Shown here: piece by piece, positions 1 through 8,274 of the stretch
How the letters are laid out: every line of letters starts with the position of its first letter
How positions within the stretch are numbered: position 1 is the stretch's first letter
DNA from: Liolophura sinensis
Taxonomy: Eukaryota > Mollusca > Polyplacophora > Chitonida > Chitonidae
Assembly (NCBI RefSeq): GCF_032854445.1
Contig: NC_088305.1
Span: 26,126,628 to 26,190,627, forward strand
Reading direction: 5' to 3'
DNA: 64,000 nt
The notes under the pieces: generated by a model
Seen by the model: only the letters and a program-made list of their open reading frames with translations
Told to the model about the DNA's origin: nothing
The model's database searches: none
Translations under genes and position numbers: made by a program

Positions 1-189
1 CGCCGTAAGGTTCAGCAAGGCTTCGTTTGGCTCCCGGGTCACACGATGTGGCAAAGCCTCCTCCGCGGACGCCATACCTACACCCTACTAAACCCTGCTT
101 GTCCCACTGCTGACGAACTAGAAGTAGGCAAACTGGACTTTGCCACGCACGTGCGTGGACTTAGAAGAGCCCTACAGCGCCATCTATGA
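1..189 (+). CDS. Possible 3' end of an unidentified ORF
   Basis: The plus strand is open from the window edge for 62 codons and stops with TGA at 187-189. The composition looks coding (LPGHTMWQSLLRGRHTY, then a charged ELEVGKLDFATHVRGLRR stretch), but I recognise no family. The last codons overlap the start of a 241-bp tandem repeat, so the frame could be chance. With no upstream sequence, neither a start nor a splice site can be judged. Confidence 0.22.
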   Translation, partial: RRKVQQGFVWLPGHTMWQSLLRGRHTYTLLNPACPTADELEVGKLDFATHVRGLRRALQRHL

Positions 190-644
190 TGTCCAATAAT
201 TATTGTTTTATTCAAATTTACATAGAAAAGGCATCAAATCCAGAGAATATGACCGCAGAAACGTGTAAGGCAACATATAGGTAAAAAAATAAGCTGATAA
301 CTTGGAGGGGCACGGTTATGTAGCACTCGCTGTGCCACTGCGAAAGCAGTTCACCCGTGAGTCTCAAGTATCGAAAATTGAACCGTTCATAGTACGAAAT
401 GTGAGAAGAACCCTACAGCGCCATCTATGATGTCCAACAATTATTGTTTTATTCCAATGTACATAGAAAAGACACCAAATCCAAAGAATATGATCACAGA
501 AACGTGTAAGGCAACATATAGGTGAAAAAATAAGCTGATAACTTGGAGGCATACGGTTATGTAGTACTCGCTGTGCCACTGCGAAAAGCAGTTCACCCGC
601 GAGTCTCAAGTATCGAAAATTGAACCATTCATAGTACGAAATAT
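163..644. repeat. 241-bp tandem duplication (2 copies)
   Basis: Two adjacent copies start at 163 and 404 with AGAAGARCCCTACAGCGCC and end with a shared ATTGAACC.TTCATAGTACG segment. They differ by scattered substitutions and small indels. Open frames inside are low-complexity by-products. Confidence 0.9.
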
Positions 645-1320
645 GGCATGTGTTTATACTTCAGTGAGTGTTCGGCTATACCAACTATCTGGGTGATTGA
701 AAATGACCCGAATCCAATCTACTATCGCTGACATCGATTTGACAACAGGCATTGTCCTGTGTAATATTCAAAAATAAAAAAACCAAATTTTGTTTTCGCG
801 TGGTTCTAGCTTCTGCATTGTCTTCTAGAACAGCTTATCATGTTCCAGGCAAACTTTTGCACTGCGACGTCCAAGACAGACCAATGAGCGCGACAAGGAG
901 CAAAACGTCGGCTTCTAAAGTCGAGTGGAGCAGCTCCAACAGCTCCATGCTATGCCAGCTATGCCAACCACCCCGACCCACCTGTGGAACGCTTCCAACA
1001 GATCATGTGATCAGCCATGGATGACCTACGGTACATGTATATTGATCCGGCATTTCAATCTTTCAGACATGGATATACACGTATAACTTAGATTAGGGCC
1101 TGGAAACTAAACACCTGCCTAAACATGGCTCGCATGAGAAAGGTTTGTATTATAATGTGTTATAATAAAGACCGTATATTTTGACAAATAGAGTTAATTT
1201 TTTTTCTTTTTTCATTTTGAAATTTCAGTTTAATTTTCTATCATCTGTATCGATCAATTATACTGCTGGTTTAATATACAGAACCTGTTAAGTATACATG
1301 ACACGTCTGAGTAAAAGTCA
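645..1320. other. No gene recognised
   Basis: Mixed-composition sequence. A plus-strand frame of 90 codons (752-1024) exists, but it lacks any recognisable domain or splice context. I looked for the next exon of the cofactor A gene on the minus strand here and did not find it. Confidence 0.5.
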
Positions 1321-1327
1321 GACTTAC

Positions 1328-1380
1328 CTGGTGACCACACCCGCCTTGATTACTATAGGCTTGATTCTGGGATCGACCAT
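1328..1380 (-). CDS. TBCA: Tubulin-folding cofactor A, first coding exon
   Basis: On the minus strand an ATG at 1380 opens a 53-nt coding exon reading MVDPRIKPIVIKAGVVT plus two bases of the next codon, then a consensus donor (CCAG|GTAAGT). The known N-terminus of animal TBCA is MADPR, then a short variable stretch, IKTGVVKR, which is the same pattern with the same start. TBCA is a small helical chaperone that captures beta-tubulin during alpha/beta-tubulin assembly. The bases just 5' of the ATG (TTCCTTACAG|CC) form a good acceptor, so a 5' UTR exon may lie further right. The remaining exons, encoding the charged helical body, would lie at lower coordinates and are not visible. The family call rests on 17 residues plus splice context. 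Confidence 0.68.
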
Positions 1381-1920
1381 GGCTGTAAGGAATCAGTGAC
1401 AAATCCGAACGCTATCTGAAGACGCAGCGTTTGGGCTTACTCTTCAGGAGGTGCACTTACAATTTCTGCTTTTCTGACTGCTGTTTGTTGTAGCGATGAA
1501 AGCGGCTTCTGCAAGATGGCAACAGTACCGAACAGCAGACGTTCATGATAAGACCGGAAGTACATCAACAACAGACGGAGCAGTTACCTCCCGTATTCCA
1601 TATTATACTGATAGAGTAAAGCGTCCGCAGAGGCCCACTGCATCCACACGTGAACAAATACATATACATGGGAAATGAAAACCATTACTGAAAACAGAGC
1701 TAAAGAAATACTGATTTCTGATAACGTTTGTTTCACCCATAGAGTACATATAAAAGTGTACTTGTTTGGGTGTTTATTAAGTCTCGGATTAAGGCAGTCT
1801 ATCTTAATCCCAGATTGAACTCACTTGAACTCTTTGATAATTCCTGGTACAAATTATCCAGTTTCTGAGTTAAGAAAACAAGTTTTTAGAACTATAATCT
1901 ATATGTTAATCTACTACATG
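1381..1920. other. No gene recognised
   Basis: Upstream flank or 5' intron of the TBCA exon. A 60-codon plus-strand frame (1496-1678) has no recognisable content. Confidence 0.5.
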
Positions 1921-1924
1921 TATA

Positions 1925-2152
1925 TGACATGTGACCCAGGAACCTCTCCACACTGGGGTCGCTGTGAGTCCAGTTCATGCTGGCTTCCTTTCGTGCCGTA
2001 CATGGGGAGGTCTGTCAGCAACCTGCCCATGGTTGTGGGTGTCCTCTAGGCTATGCACAAATTCCTCCCACCAAAATGTTGGTCGCCTTTGTATAAGTAA
2101 ACATTTCTTGAGTATGACGTACACCACCATTGCCCAATCAAATCAATAAATG
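1925..2152 (+). mobile_element. tRNA-derived SINE, family A (5'-truncated)
   Basis: Matches the dispersed element of this window: remains of a tRNA-like head with B-box-like TGTGAGTCCAGTTC, the CATGCTGGCTTCC core, then TGGTCGCC.TTGTATAAGTAAA and a tail ending ATCAAATCAATAAATG. Fifteen or more other pieces occur in both orientations. Confidence 0.85.
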
Positions 2153-2289
2153 AATAGTAAGCAAGGCAGGGATGTCCATACCACGACCATGTTTAAACTT
2201 CCGAAGATAATTTGTTCATTCCTGTAATGTTGTGTTGGTGTTAAAAAGTGTTCATAATAATAAAATAAAAAATAAAAAAAAGAACTTAC

Positions 2290-2622
2290 GTGGCTGTGTT
2301 CCCCACGTTGATGGACACGCCAGTCCCACAATCGGTAAAAAGTTTTACCACAGGCAATCGCACACACGCTCGTTGTTTTTTTCCATGCTCCCGCTGGCAG
2401 CGCACCAAATGCTCCCGTCGGGAAAACACCCGCCCGCAGGTTGGGCAGGTGAACCCTTTTTTCTGGGGTTGGTGGTGTGCATGGTGGTGAGGGGTGGTGG
2501 TGCGTCTGCTGGTGACGCAGCCAGTCATCCCACCGACTGAAGTCCCTGGCGCACATCATGCAGGTAAACGGCTTCTTCTTCTTCCCTTCACCTGCATGAT
2601 TTCCATCTCCATCTCCAACCAT
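2290..2622 (-). pseudogene. C2H2 zinc-finger exon with compensating frame breaks
   Basis: Three zinc-finger motifs lie in one minus-strand stretch. Finger 1 (FTCMMCARDFSRWDDWLRH..TH) fits C-x2-C-x12-H-x3-H. Finger 2 (FTCPTCGRVFSRREHLVRC..EH) has Cys in place of the third ligand. Finger 3 (CAIACGKTFYRLWDWRVH..EH) fits C-x3-C-x12-H-x4-H. Fingers 1 and 3 share a frame; finger 2 is in another. The switches fall at an A6 run (about 2455-2462) and an A7 run (about 2376-2384); one A fewer in the first and one more in the second would give a single open frame. The exon ends at 2290 before a consensus donor (CAC|GTAAGT). ATG 2622 is the nearest plausible start. A CCAAT-type promoter lies just upstream. 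A nucleic-acid-binding role is inferred from the fold. It could be a living gene with assembly errors or a decayed copy. Confidence 0.6.
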
Positions 2623-2900
2623 TCTCGCGCGCGGATAGGTCCGTTTTGGGGGCAAATCCCGCTCACCCATTGGTTCGTTTTGGGCGACAAAGAGCTCTTT
2701 TCGAGCTGTCCCACTCAACTTAACAAGCCGACGTTTTGCCTCTTTTTTTCACTCCCACTACCACCACTCCCCCTATACTATACTCTATTATACTACACTC
2801 CACTCTAGTATACACACCCCGTCGTGGAAAAAACCCACCACCACCACTACCTGACACACACCTGACACGTCACAGGTGTGACGTCACTCCCAGCCATGCG
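2623..2900 (-). promoter_or_regulatory. CCAAT-type promoter cassette, copy P1
   Basis: Upstream of the zinc-finger exon on the minus strand. Shares with the 4.2-kb and 7.0-7.5-kb cassettes the blocks CGAACCAATGGGTGAGC, a GAGCTCGAAAAGAGCTC palindrome (about 2691-2707), the CGGCTTGTTAAGTTGAGT block and a pyrimidine/TATACTATA tract. At 2853-2888 an imperfect inverted repeat CACCTG/CAGGTG adjoins a TGACGTCA CRE site. Promoter function is inferred from conservation and position. Confidence 0.5.
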
Positions 2901-3260
2901 CAAATAAGGCAAACACAGCAGAGCAGATTAAAATGACTGCATCTTGGGAAGGACAGCCCAAATTACCGAAAAGCTCCTGATTAACCTTTGAATGACGAAG
3001 GCAATTCAAGAATGAATAACCATTTATGCGCATGTCTCATAAATTCTTGAATAATGTTGAGTCGTACATGTAGCGATTGGACCATATGTGATATAGGGGA
3101 CAACAACAATAAATCTGTACTTCCACTTCACTGCCAAATGTTAACAAGAATGTGAAATAACCCACCTTCCAGCTACAGGTTTTCCAATGACTTAATGCTT
3201 GAATTAAAAAGTATACATATGTAAAAATAAAACAAGCATCATTGCGTTGTCTTTTTTTAC

Positions 3261-3306
3261 CTGAGACACGCGTAGTGATACATGACCTAACCACTCCCAT
3301 CATCAT
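3261..3306 (-). CDS. Short first coding exon, paralogue 1
   Basis: ATG at 3306 opens 15 codons (MMMGVVRSCITTRVS) plus one base before donor TCAG|GTAAAA. The same exon, same length and phase, recurs at 4125-4170 with MEMGVVRSRIITRVS, and the flanks TAGTCCCCCTTACATAAC are shared. The conserved frame and donor in two copies argue for a real coding exon. No downstream exon is identified. Function unknown. Confidence 0.4.
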
Positions 3307-4124
3307 CCGCCCACGCTAAATAGTCCCCCTTACATAACTCGTTCTCGCGCGCTTATCTACATGGAGTAGAAAAAAAAAACACATCCAAATGTCACCTACA
3401 TAATTACACGCAGTAGACCATATCACTTCAACGAGTCGTCTATAACCTAAAAATTTTTTTTATACATAATACATAGGAACCATCCAGATAGGTAGGTAGC
3501 CGTGGCTTGTCAGCTGTGGTTGATCATGCGTGGTTAATCACAGCCCGACTGGTTGGTAACACTGTATACAAGACCGTCTACGGTGAACAGCACGGTCGGT
3601 TGGATGGTATGCCTGCCTGGCTGACAACAATGTTTAGGCAGGCTGGCAGGCTGGTCGTCGCTCAACAACCGTGCGGCTCGCCGGACCGATTTCGTTGACG
3701 TCCGCGCTCCGCCACAGGCCAGGTGGCACGTTTGCCGGATTCTCTGGTCGGGGGAGACCTCTAACAGATACACTACAACGTGTGCGTTACACTGAATCCT
3801 TATCCATTAAAATCCATATCACTGCTTTGATATAGGATATACTCCTACTGTGGCTTGTTGCAAGCAAAAGTGTAAGTATATCTGTCAAAAAAATATCTAT
3901 TTCCCAGCAACCCTTATCAAGGCTAAAACCCAACAGCTCTTGTCAGGGCTAATCATTTTCCTATCATTTACCACCATGTATCGGAGTAGGCGGGGGCCTG
4001 GGAATGTGGTGTGAATGTCTGTGGTGAAGTTTGGAGCAGCTTGTCGTCTATGGCTAATAAAAAAAAAAAATGCACCAACCTGTATGGTTCTCAAAAAATA
4101 CGACGCGCCATTTTTTTTTTGTAC
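3307..4124. other. Spacer with promoter remnant and possible terminal exon
   Basis: 3310-3360 keeps a shortened version of the cassette blocks (TAGTCCCCCTTACATAAC, TTCTCGCGCGC). 3500-3780 is unusually GC-rich, with no recognised gene. On the minus strand, an acceptor-like TTTTTTATTAG at about 4045-4055 precedes sequence that would continue the 4125-4170 exon in phase for about 27 codons (IDDKLLQTSPQTFTPHSQ...) to a stop near 3970. This is a guess from phase alone. Confidence 0.3.
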
Positions 4125-4170
4125 CTGAGACACGCGTAATGATACGTGACCTCACCACTCCCATCTCCAT
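4125..4170 (-). CDS. Short first coding exon, paralogue 2
   Basis: ATG at 4170; 15 codons reading MEMGVVRSRIITRVS plus one base, then donor CTCAG|GTACAA. Paralogue of 3261-3306, with 12 of 15 residues the same and identical length and phase. It lies immediately downstream of promoter cassette P2, so it probably marks the start of a transcript. The protein is not recognised. Confidence 0.42.
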
Positions 4171-4199
4171 CCGCGCACGCGACATAGTCCCCTTACAAA

Positions 4200-4378
4200 A
4201 GCGAAAATAGTCCCCTTACATAACCGATTGGTCCATTTTTTCTTACGTAACCCCCTTCTCGCGCCGATTGGTCTGTTTTGCGGGCCCTCCATTGGTTCGT
4301 TTTGGGGTAAATCCCGTTCACCCATTGGTCCGTTTTTGGCGACCAAGAGCTGGCCCACTCAACTTTACAAGCCTATTT
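4200..4378 (-). promoter_or_regulatory. CCAAT-type promoter cassette, copy P2
   Basis: Minus-strand CCAAT boxes (plus-strand ATTGG) occur at about 4224, 4266, 4290 and 4324, three of the four as ATTGG.YYGTTTT. A TTACGTAA palindrome (bZIP-type site) is at about 4242. The order and wording match the 7.05-7.5-kb cassettes. It drives, by inference, the 4125-4170 exon. Confidence 0.5.
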
Positions 4379-4449
4379 AGTGTGCGAGCTAAACATATGA
4401 TGTCTGACAGTGTGCTGATATAACACAAAACTTGTTTAGATTTCGACCG

Positions 4450-4512
4450 CGGCCCGGACAGGAAGCCAGCATGAGCTGGACTTGAACTCTCAGTGATTGC
4501 ATTCGATATCTA
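4450..4512 (-). mobile_element. SINE family A fragment
   Basis: GGAAGCCAGCATGAGCTGG followed by ACTTGAACTCTCAGTG, the antisense of the family A core and B box. Followed after 60 bases by a 22-bp poly(T) run (4578-4599). Confidence 0.75.
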
Positions 4513-4783
4513 TTTAACAAATGTTTTCTGTATTGTTTTATTTTCACGTGACAATTGTGTTAGATAGTCCATTTGCTTTTTTTTTTTTTTTTTTTTTTTG
4601 TTTCAGATTTAATGCCGGTCTGTTGTGTGTAATGAGTGAACCCACCTCAGACCGCCTATATATAGTATAGAGTGGCCCTAGCCTGACACACTGACACACT
4701 GACCCACTCCATATAAAAAGAAAACACAAAAAAAAAAACCGGGGATGGATTCCATAGTAAGGGAACAGTATTATTAGTATTCT

Positions 4784-5051
4784 TTACAGCAATGTACAGG
4801 TCTGTAACACGGAGCGTTGATAGACCTCTGTTAACGTGGGACGAGCAATCTCTACGTAATACGCTTGAATAGGTCGGGAATCCTCGACATGCTGACAGAC
4901 GTCTTCAGTGTACGCTTGCAGCACCTGCAGTCGTCCCCCGTTCACCCTACCGTCCGCAAACATACTATGTAGTACACTTGTGTAGCTTTGCAGGTCGGTG
5001 ACGACAGCGACCCAGTCTTTCCATTGCGGCGTTGTACGGAGCTTCGCCAGG
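4784..5051 (-). CDS. PC4-like protein gene, distal alternative 3' exon
   Basis: Acceptor TATGTCTTTTCTAG| at 5052-5053, then one base completing a codon and 88 codons to TAA at 4784-4786. The predicted tail (LAKLRTTPQWKDWVAVVTDL ... RPTLTEVYQRSVLQTC) is amphipathic and helical in character, with no recognised family. The exon phase (one base carried in) matches exactly what the donor of the large exon at 5524 leaves, so splicing 5524 to 5051 yields an uninterrupted protein. Splicing to 5406 instead gives a different tail. Whether both are used is unknown; the matching phase is what I see, alternative splicing is what I infer. Confidence 0.55.
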
Positions 5052-5128
5052 CTAGAAAAGACATAAAGAAGACACCGTCGTCATTCTAATGCCGTCACCG
5101 ACCGAACCCTAGCCACATCAATCAAAAC

Positions 5129-5158
5129 GATAGATAGATAGATAGATAGATAGATAGA
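5129..5158. repeat. (GATA)n microsatellite
   Basis: About seven GATA units in the intron between the two alternative 3' exons. Confidence 0.95.
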
Positions 5159-5309
5159 CTATCCCTACACCAACAGGTAAAGACAATAACCAACACCAAA
5201 GACCAGGGTCGTCAACCTGAAAACTTTTTTTATTTATTTTTTCGAACTCGAACAGTGAACAAACGAATGAACGAATAAATACATGCTGTAAGTGTCCATT
5301 ATTTTGGTG

Positions 5310-5406
5310 TCACGGTGAGAAATGTCTCGTGATGACGATTGTATCGCCAATATGAAAGTCCTGACACTGGTCAATGTTTATAACGTGCACCACCCTAGTC
5401 ATCTCC
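5310..5406 (-). CDS. PC4-like protein gene, proximal 3' exon with RHIM-like tail
   Basis: Acceptor TTTTTTACAG| at 5407-5408, then one base completing the split codon and 31 further codons including TGA at 5310-5312. The tail reads VVHVINIDQCQDFHIGDTIV and ends RHFSP. An alternating beta pattern followed by (I/V)-Q-(I/L/V)-G is the signature of RIP homotypic interaction motifs, which form signalling amyloids (RIPK1, RIPK3, TRIF, ZBP1). Here the tetrad is F-H-I-G, so it is RHIM-like rather than canonical. The phase fits the 5524 donor exactly. The splice structure is well supported; the RHIM reading is an inference from spacing and hydrophobic pattern. Confidence 0.5.
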
Positions 5407-5523
5407 CTGTAAAAAACACACATAGGTAAACACAAAACGAGAATGTATGAAGGGAAAAAACAAAACAAACAAAAAAAAAAAAGCTGGGTAAGGGTGGTGC
5501 AGTTAAAACAAAAACACACTCAC

Positions 5524-6851
5524 TCGGTCATCGTAGCCTGGGTGGCCTGGGTAGCCTGGGTAGGCTGGTTGGTTTGGTTGTTAGGCCGGATTGTAGGCTG
5601 CTTGTCAGGTGCAGAGAGGTTGTTGGCTGTCGTCAAATACTCCACGTACATCTGGGCGAATGCCGGGTTCGATTTGTTGATCGGCGTCTCATTTAAAAAC
5701 AGCCGCAGTTGGTCTTTCACACTCTTCTCCACAGCCCACGGGAGGGAGGCTGCCTTACGGGCCTGGCGCATGAACTTGGCCAACACAGTTCCCTCTTTCA
5801 GGTAACGCATACGGGCCTCGTCCACGATACTCAGGGCCAGCTCTCGGTTCTCCAGCAAGGGAGGCCGGGGAGGAGGTGGATCACTCGCGGTGTTGGTGGA
5901 TTGTCGAGCGTACACATCGCGCTGTAACTTGAGGAGGTGGGGTTGGAGAGCTACATCGTAAGCTTGCCACAGCAAGGCTGTTAGCGCCGTCTCAAGCTCA
6001 GGGTTTAACGGGTCCGCCTTTTCCACCTTTTCCACCTTTTCCACTGGGATGTCGGGGATGGTGGGGGTTGCGGTAGCAGCAGTAGTCGCATCATCGGCAG
6101 TCTCCTCATCAGCAACCGTCACAGCAGCCGTCACAGCAGCGGTTAAAGCAGCACTCATAGCAGCATTCACCTCACCGCCCGTCTCACCAGTCTCTCCAGT
6201 CTCTCCAGTCTCTTCAGTCTTCCCCTCCTCTGTTTCCATCATCTCCATCCCCGGCTCTTGGGGCTCTTGGGGGTCTTGGGACTCTTGGATGTCGTCGTTA
6301 TCACCAGCCTCGATCACCACCAGCACCAAGGCGTCGATGTCGGGGATGGCCTGGACTAGTTTTTGCCAGTAAGTCCAGTACTTGAGCGTGATACCCTCAC
6401 TCGTCGGGTAGAGTCGACCGTTCGGCTGGTAGGCTCGCCATTTCTTCACATGAACGTACAGGACACCCTCCGAGTTCCTCAGCGTGGACAGAAAGTACCC
6501 GTTGGAGAGTGGCTCCCGCACAGGTAAACCCGCCTCAGGTAGATCAGCAGCCAGGGTCTTGAGCCGAGTCCACCCCACCCCGTCAAGCCTGACGCGTTTG
6601 GGTGGAGCGTTCGGGTCTGTCGGTGATTGGCAAATCTCAATCGTCTCGTCTCTACACACCCCCACCCACAGCCAGGGGGCCAGCTGTAATTTGGCAAGAA
6701 CCTCGCTGGGTAAGGGCAGGCACACCTTCCTCTTCTTCTCGGAAGGTTGTTGTTGTTGTTCGGCTATGGTGGATAGCCGGGTAGGTACAGACGCTGAGCG
6801 TTTCATCCTGATGGCAGCATGCAGGGGGTTCACGGTGGTGGAGCGTTTCAT
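5524..6851 (-). CDS. PC4-like (p15 coactivator fold) protein, main exon
   Basis: 442 codons plus two bases, ending at a strong donor (ACCGA|GTGAGT); without splicing the frame would stop at once. I choose ATG 6851 (MKRSTTVNPLHAA) because the open frame further upstream runs through the GGTA repeat and the promoter boxes. Residues about 50-100 contain WVGVCRDETIEIC...KRVRLDGVGWTRLKTL. About 110-165 read GYFLSTL..GVLYVHVKKWR...PTSEGITLKYWTYWQKLVQAI, which closely follows the PC4/p15 single-strand-DNA-binding domain (YV.VR.W, PT..GI.L, W..L...I), so two tandem PC4-like halves are possible. Then come an acidic PQEP/TGETGE region, Ala-rich and VEKVEK repeats, a helical domain (ALSIVDEARMRYLKEGT) and a QATQAT tail. 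A KKRK cluster near residue 37 could be a nuclear signal. A transcription or ssDNA-binding role is inferred. Confidence 0.62.
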
Positions 6852-6856
6852 CTCAC

Positions 6857-6905
6857 CAGGTAGGTAGGTAGGTAGGTAGGCAGGTAGGTACAGGTAGGTA
6901 GGTCG
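6857..6905. repeat. (GGTA)n microsatellite in the 5' leader
   Basis: Repeated GGTAGGTAGGTA with a GGCA interruption, just upstream of ATG 6851. Long pyrimidine/purine and GGCA-rich tracts continue to about 6995. It lies between the chosen start and the promoter, so is probably transcribed leader. Confidence 0.85.
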
Positions 6906-7047
6906 TGTAGCAGTCTCTTCTCTTCTCTTCTCGTCTCTCGGCAGGTCAGTAGGTCGGGTCGTCAGCAAGCAGGTCGGCAGGCAGGCAGGCCGGTAGAGCG
7001 TCAGGTGCGTCTGAGGCTGCCGGTCGCTGTCTTCACCGGCTTTTATC

Positions 7048-7530
7048 CTATCCACGCGGAAATTCACCACACGCTGATTGGTTCGTTTTTTCTTACGTAA
7101 CCTCTTCTCGCACGCTGATTGGTCCGTTTTGCAGGCCCCCCATTGGGCCGTTTTGGGGCAAATCCGGCTCACCCATTGGTCCGTTTTGGCGCCAGGGAGC
7201 TCTTTTCGAGCTGTTTCACTCGACTTTACAAGCCGACGTTTTGCCTCTTTTTTTCTCTCTTTTTTCCCTATACTGTTATACGGTTATACTACCTATCCAC
7301 GCGGAAATTCACCACGCGCTGATTGGTTTGTTTTTTCTTACGTAACCTCTTCTCGCACGCTGATTGGTTCGTTTTGCGGGTCCCCCATTGGGCCGTTTGG
7401 GGGCAAATCCGGCTCACCCATTGGTTCGTTTTGGCGCCCGGGAGCTCTTTTCGAGCTGTCCCACTCGACTTTACAAGCCGACGTTTTGCCTCTTTTTTTT
7501 CTCTCTTTTTTCCCTATACTGTTATACTAT
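7048..7530 (-). promoter_or_regulatory. Tandemly duplicated 245-bp CCAAT promoter
   Basis: Two copies start with CTATCCACGCGGAAATTC at 7048 and 7293. In each, four plus-strand ATTGG motifs (minus-strand CCAAT) lie about 43, 24 and 33 bases apart, with TTACGTAA between the first two, then the GAGCTC..GAGCTC palindrome and the TTTACAAGCCGACGTTTTGCC block. A minus-strand GATAAAAG (about 7041-7048) near the proximal end could be the TATA element of the PC4-like gene. CCAAT arrays of this kind typically bind NF-Y; TTACGTAA typically binds PAR/C/EBP bZIP factors. Activity is inferred. Confidence 0.6.
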
Positions 7531-7596
7531 ACACTATATCACACTCGTCTATACACATATGTCCCGCGGTGTGGGGAAAAACCCACAACTGGGGGA

Positions 7597-7641
7597 TGAC
7601 GTCACACCTACCAGCCCTTCGGGCTGGCAGGTGTGACGTCA
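7597..7641. promoter_or_regulatory. CRE-containing hairpin with cUUCGg loop
   Basis: Two 21-base arms (7597-7617 and 7621-7641) are complementary at all but one position, which would be a G-T/G-U pair, around TTC. The closing sequence CCCTTCGGG makes the plus-strand RNA end in the very stable C(UUCG)G tetraloop. Each arm starts or ends in TGACGTCA, a full cAMP-response element. A degenerate version sits beside cassette P1 (about 2853-2888). It may be a regulatory palindrome or a structured RNA. Confidence 0.65.
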
Positions 7642-8270
7642 CCACCACATCACCACAAAAAAACAACTCCCCAAACCACAAAAACTGCCTCCCCAATACC
7701 GAACGTAAGTCACATTCCTAACTACTTGCACACGATATATTAGTGAAAGACAAGTGATCAACGCGCGTACCAGTGACCGACCGCATTTTGTCGCAAAGGC
7801 TCCACGAACGATAAGGACAATGGATTATACAGATTCCGTGTCCAAGCTCGGGTTTGAACCCCCACCATGTGATATTGCTTGTTTCATATAGTTGTGTACT
7901 GTATGTCGTACTGAAACCTATTTCAGTTACATGATGTCAGTAAAGTTTTATGGATTACCAAAAACCTCTTAAAAGCGTATTATGTATAGTTTAACCACTA
8001 ATGACCCGCAGTGCTTGCATTCGAAGTAAGGGGTTTTAACGTTTTGATGCATTTCTATAATAAACAATAAACTTGACATTTAACTCTCATATAAACAAAT
8101 AATTTATTTATCGCAAACTTATGAGAATTTTTAAAAGCGTTTGCACACCACATCTCCATTCATCTTGTAATGCATCATTCTGTATATCCCACACTCGAAA
8201 CATCCCAAAAAAGAGTTGCCCAATGTAATTTGACCTGTGTTCAATAAGCTGGTGGGTTTATTTACCTAAA
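7642..8270. other. Intergenic, with a SINE-like piece
   Basis: 7780-7870 carries GGGTTTGAACCCCCACC, a B-box-like tRNA T-arm, and resembles the family B element at 13.3-13.7 kb. The rest is AT-rich with no gene seen. Confidence 0.5.
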
Positions 8271-8274
8271 ATAC

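Noticed and set aside
2143-2289. C-terminal extension of the zinc-finger frame (FFYFLFYYYEHFL...)
   Set aside because: It follows a consensus GTAAGT donor and is AT-rich, so it is read-through into the intron rather than protein.
5443-5927. Plus-strand frames of 120 and 72 codons over the PC4-like exon
   Set aside because: They are antisense shadows of the minus-strand coding exon, rich in repeats, and lack splice or start context.
6049-6867. Plus-strand Ala/Val/Ser-rich frames (107 and 127 codons)
   Set aside because: Reverse complements of the TGETGE and Ala-rich tract of the PC4-like protein.
6852-7172. N-terminal 107 codons of the open frame upstream of ATG 6851
   Set aside because: They run through the GGTA microsatellite and the CCAAT promoter boxes, so are most likely untranslated.
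2143-7700. Whole region as an integrated virus
   Set aside because: No capsid, polymerase, terminase or integrase motif is visible; the shared promoters and PC4-like gene alone are not enough.
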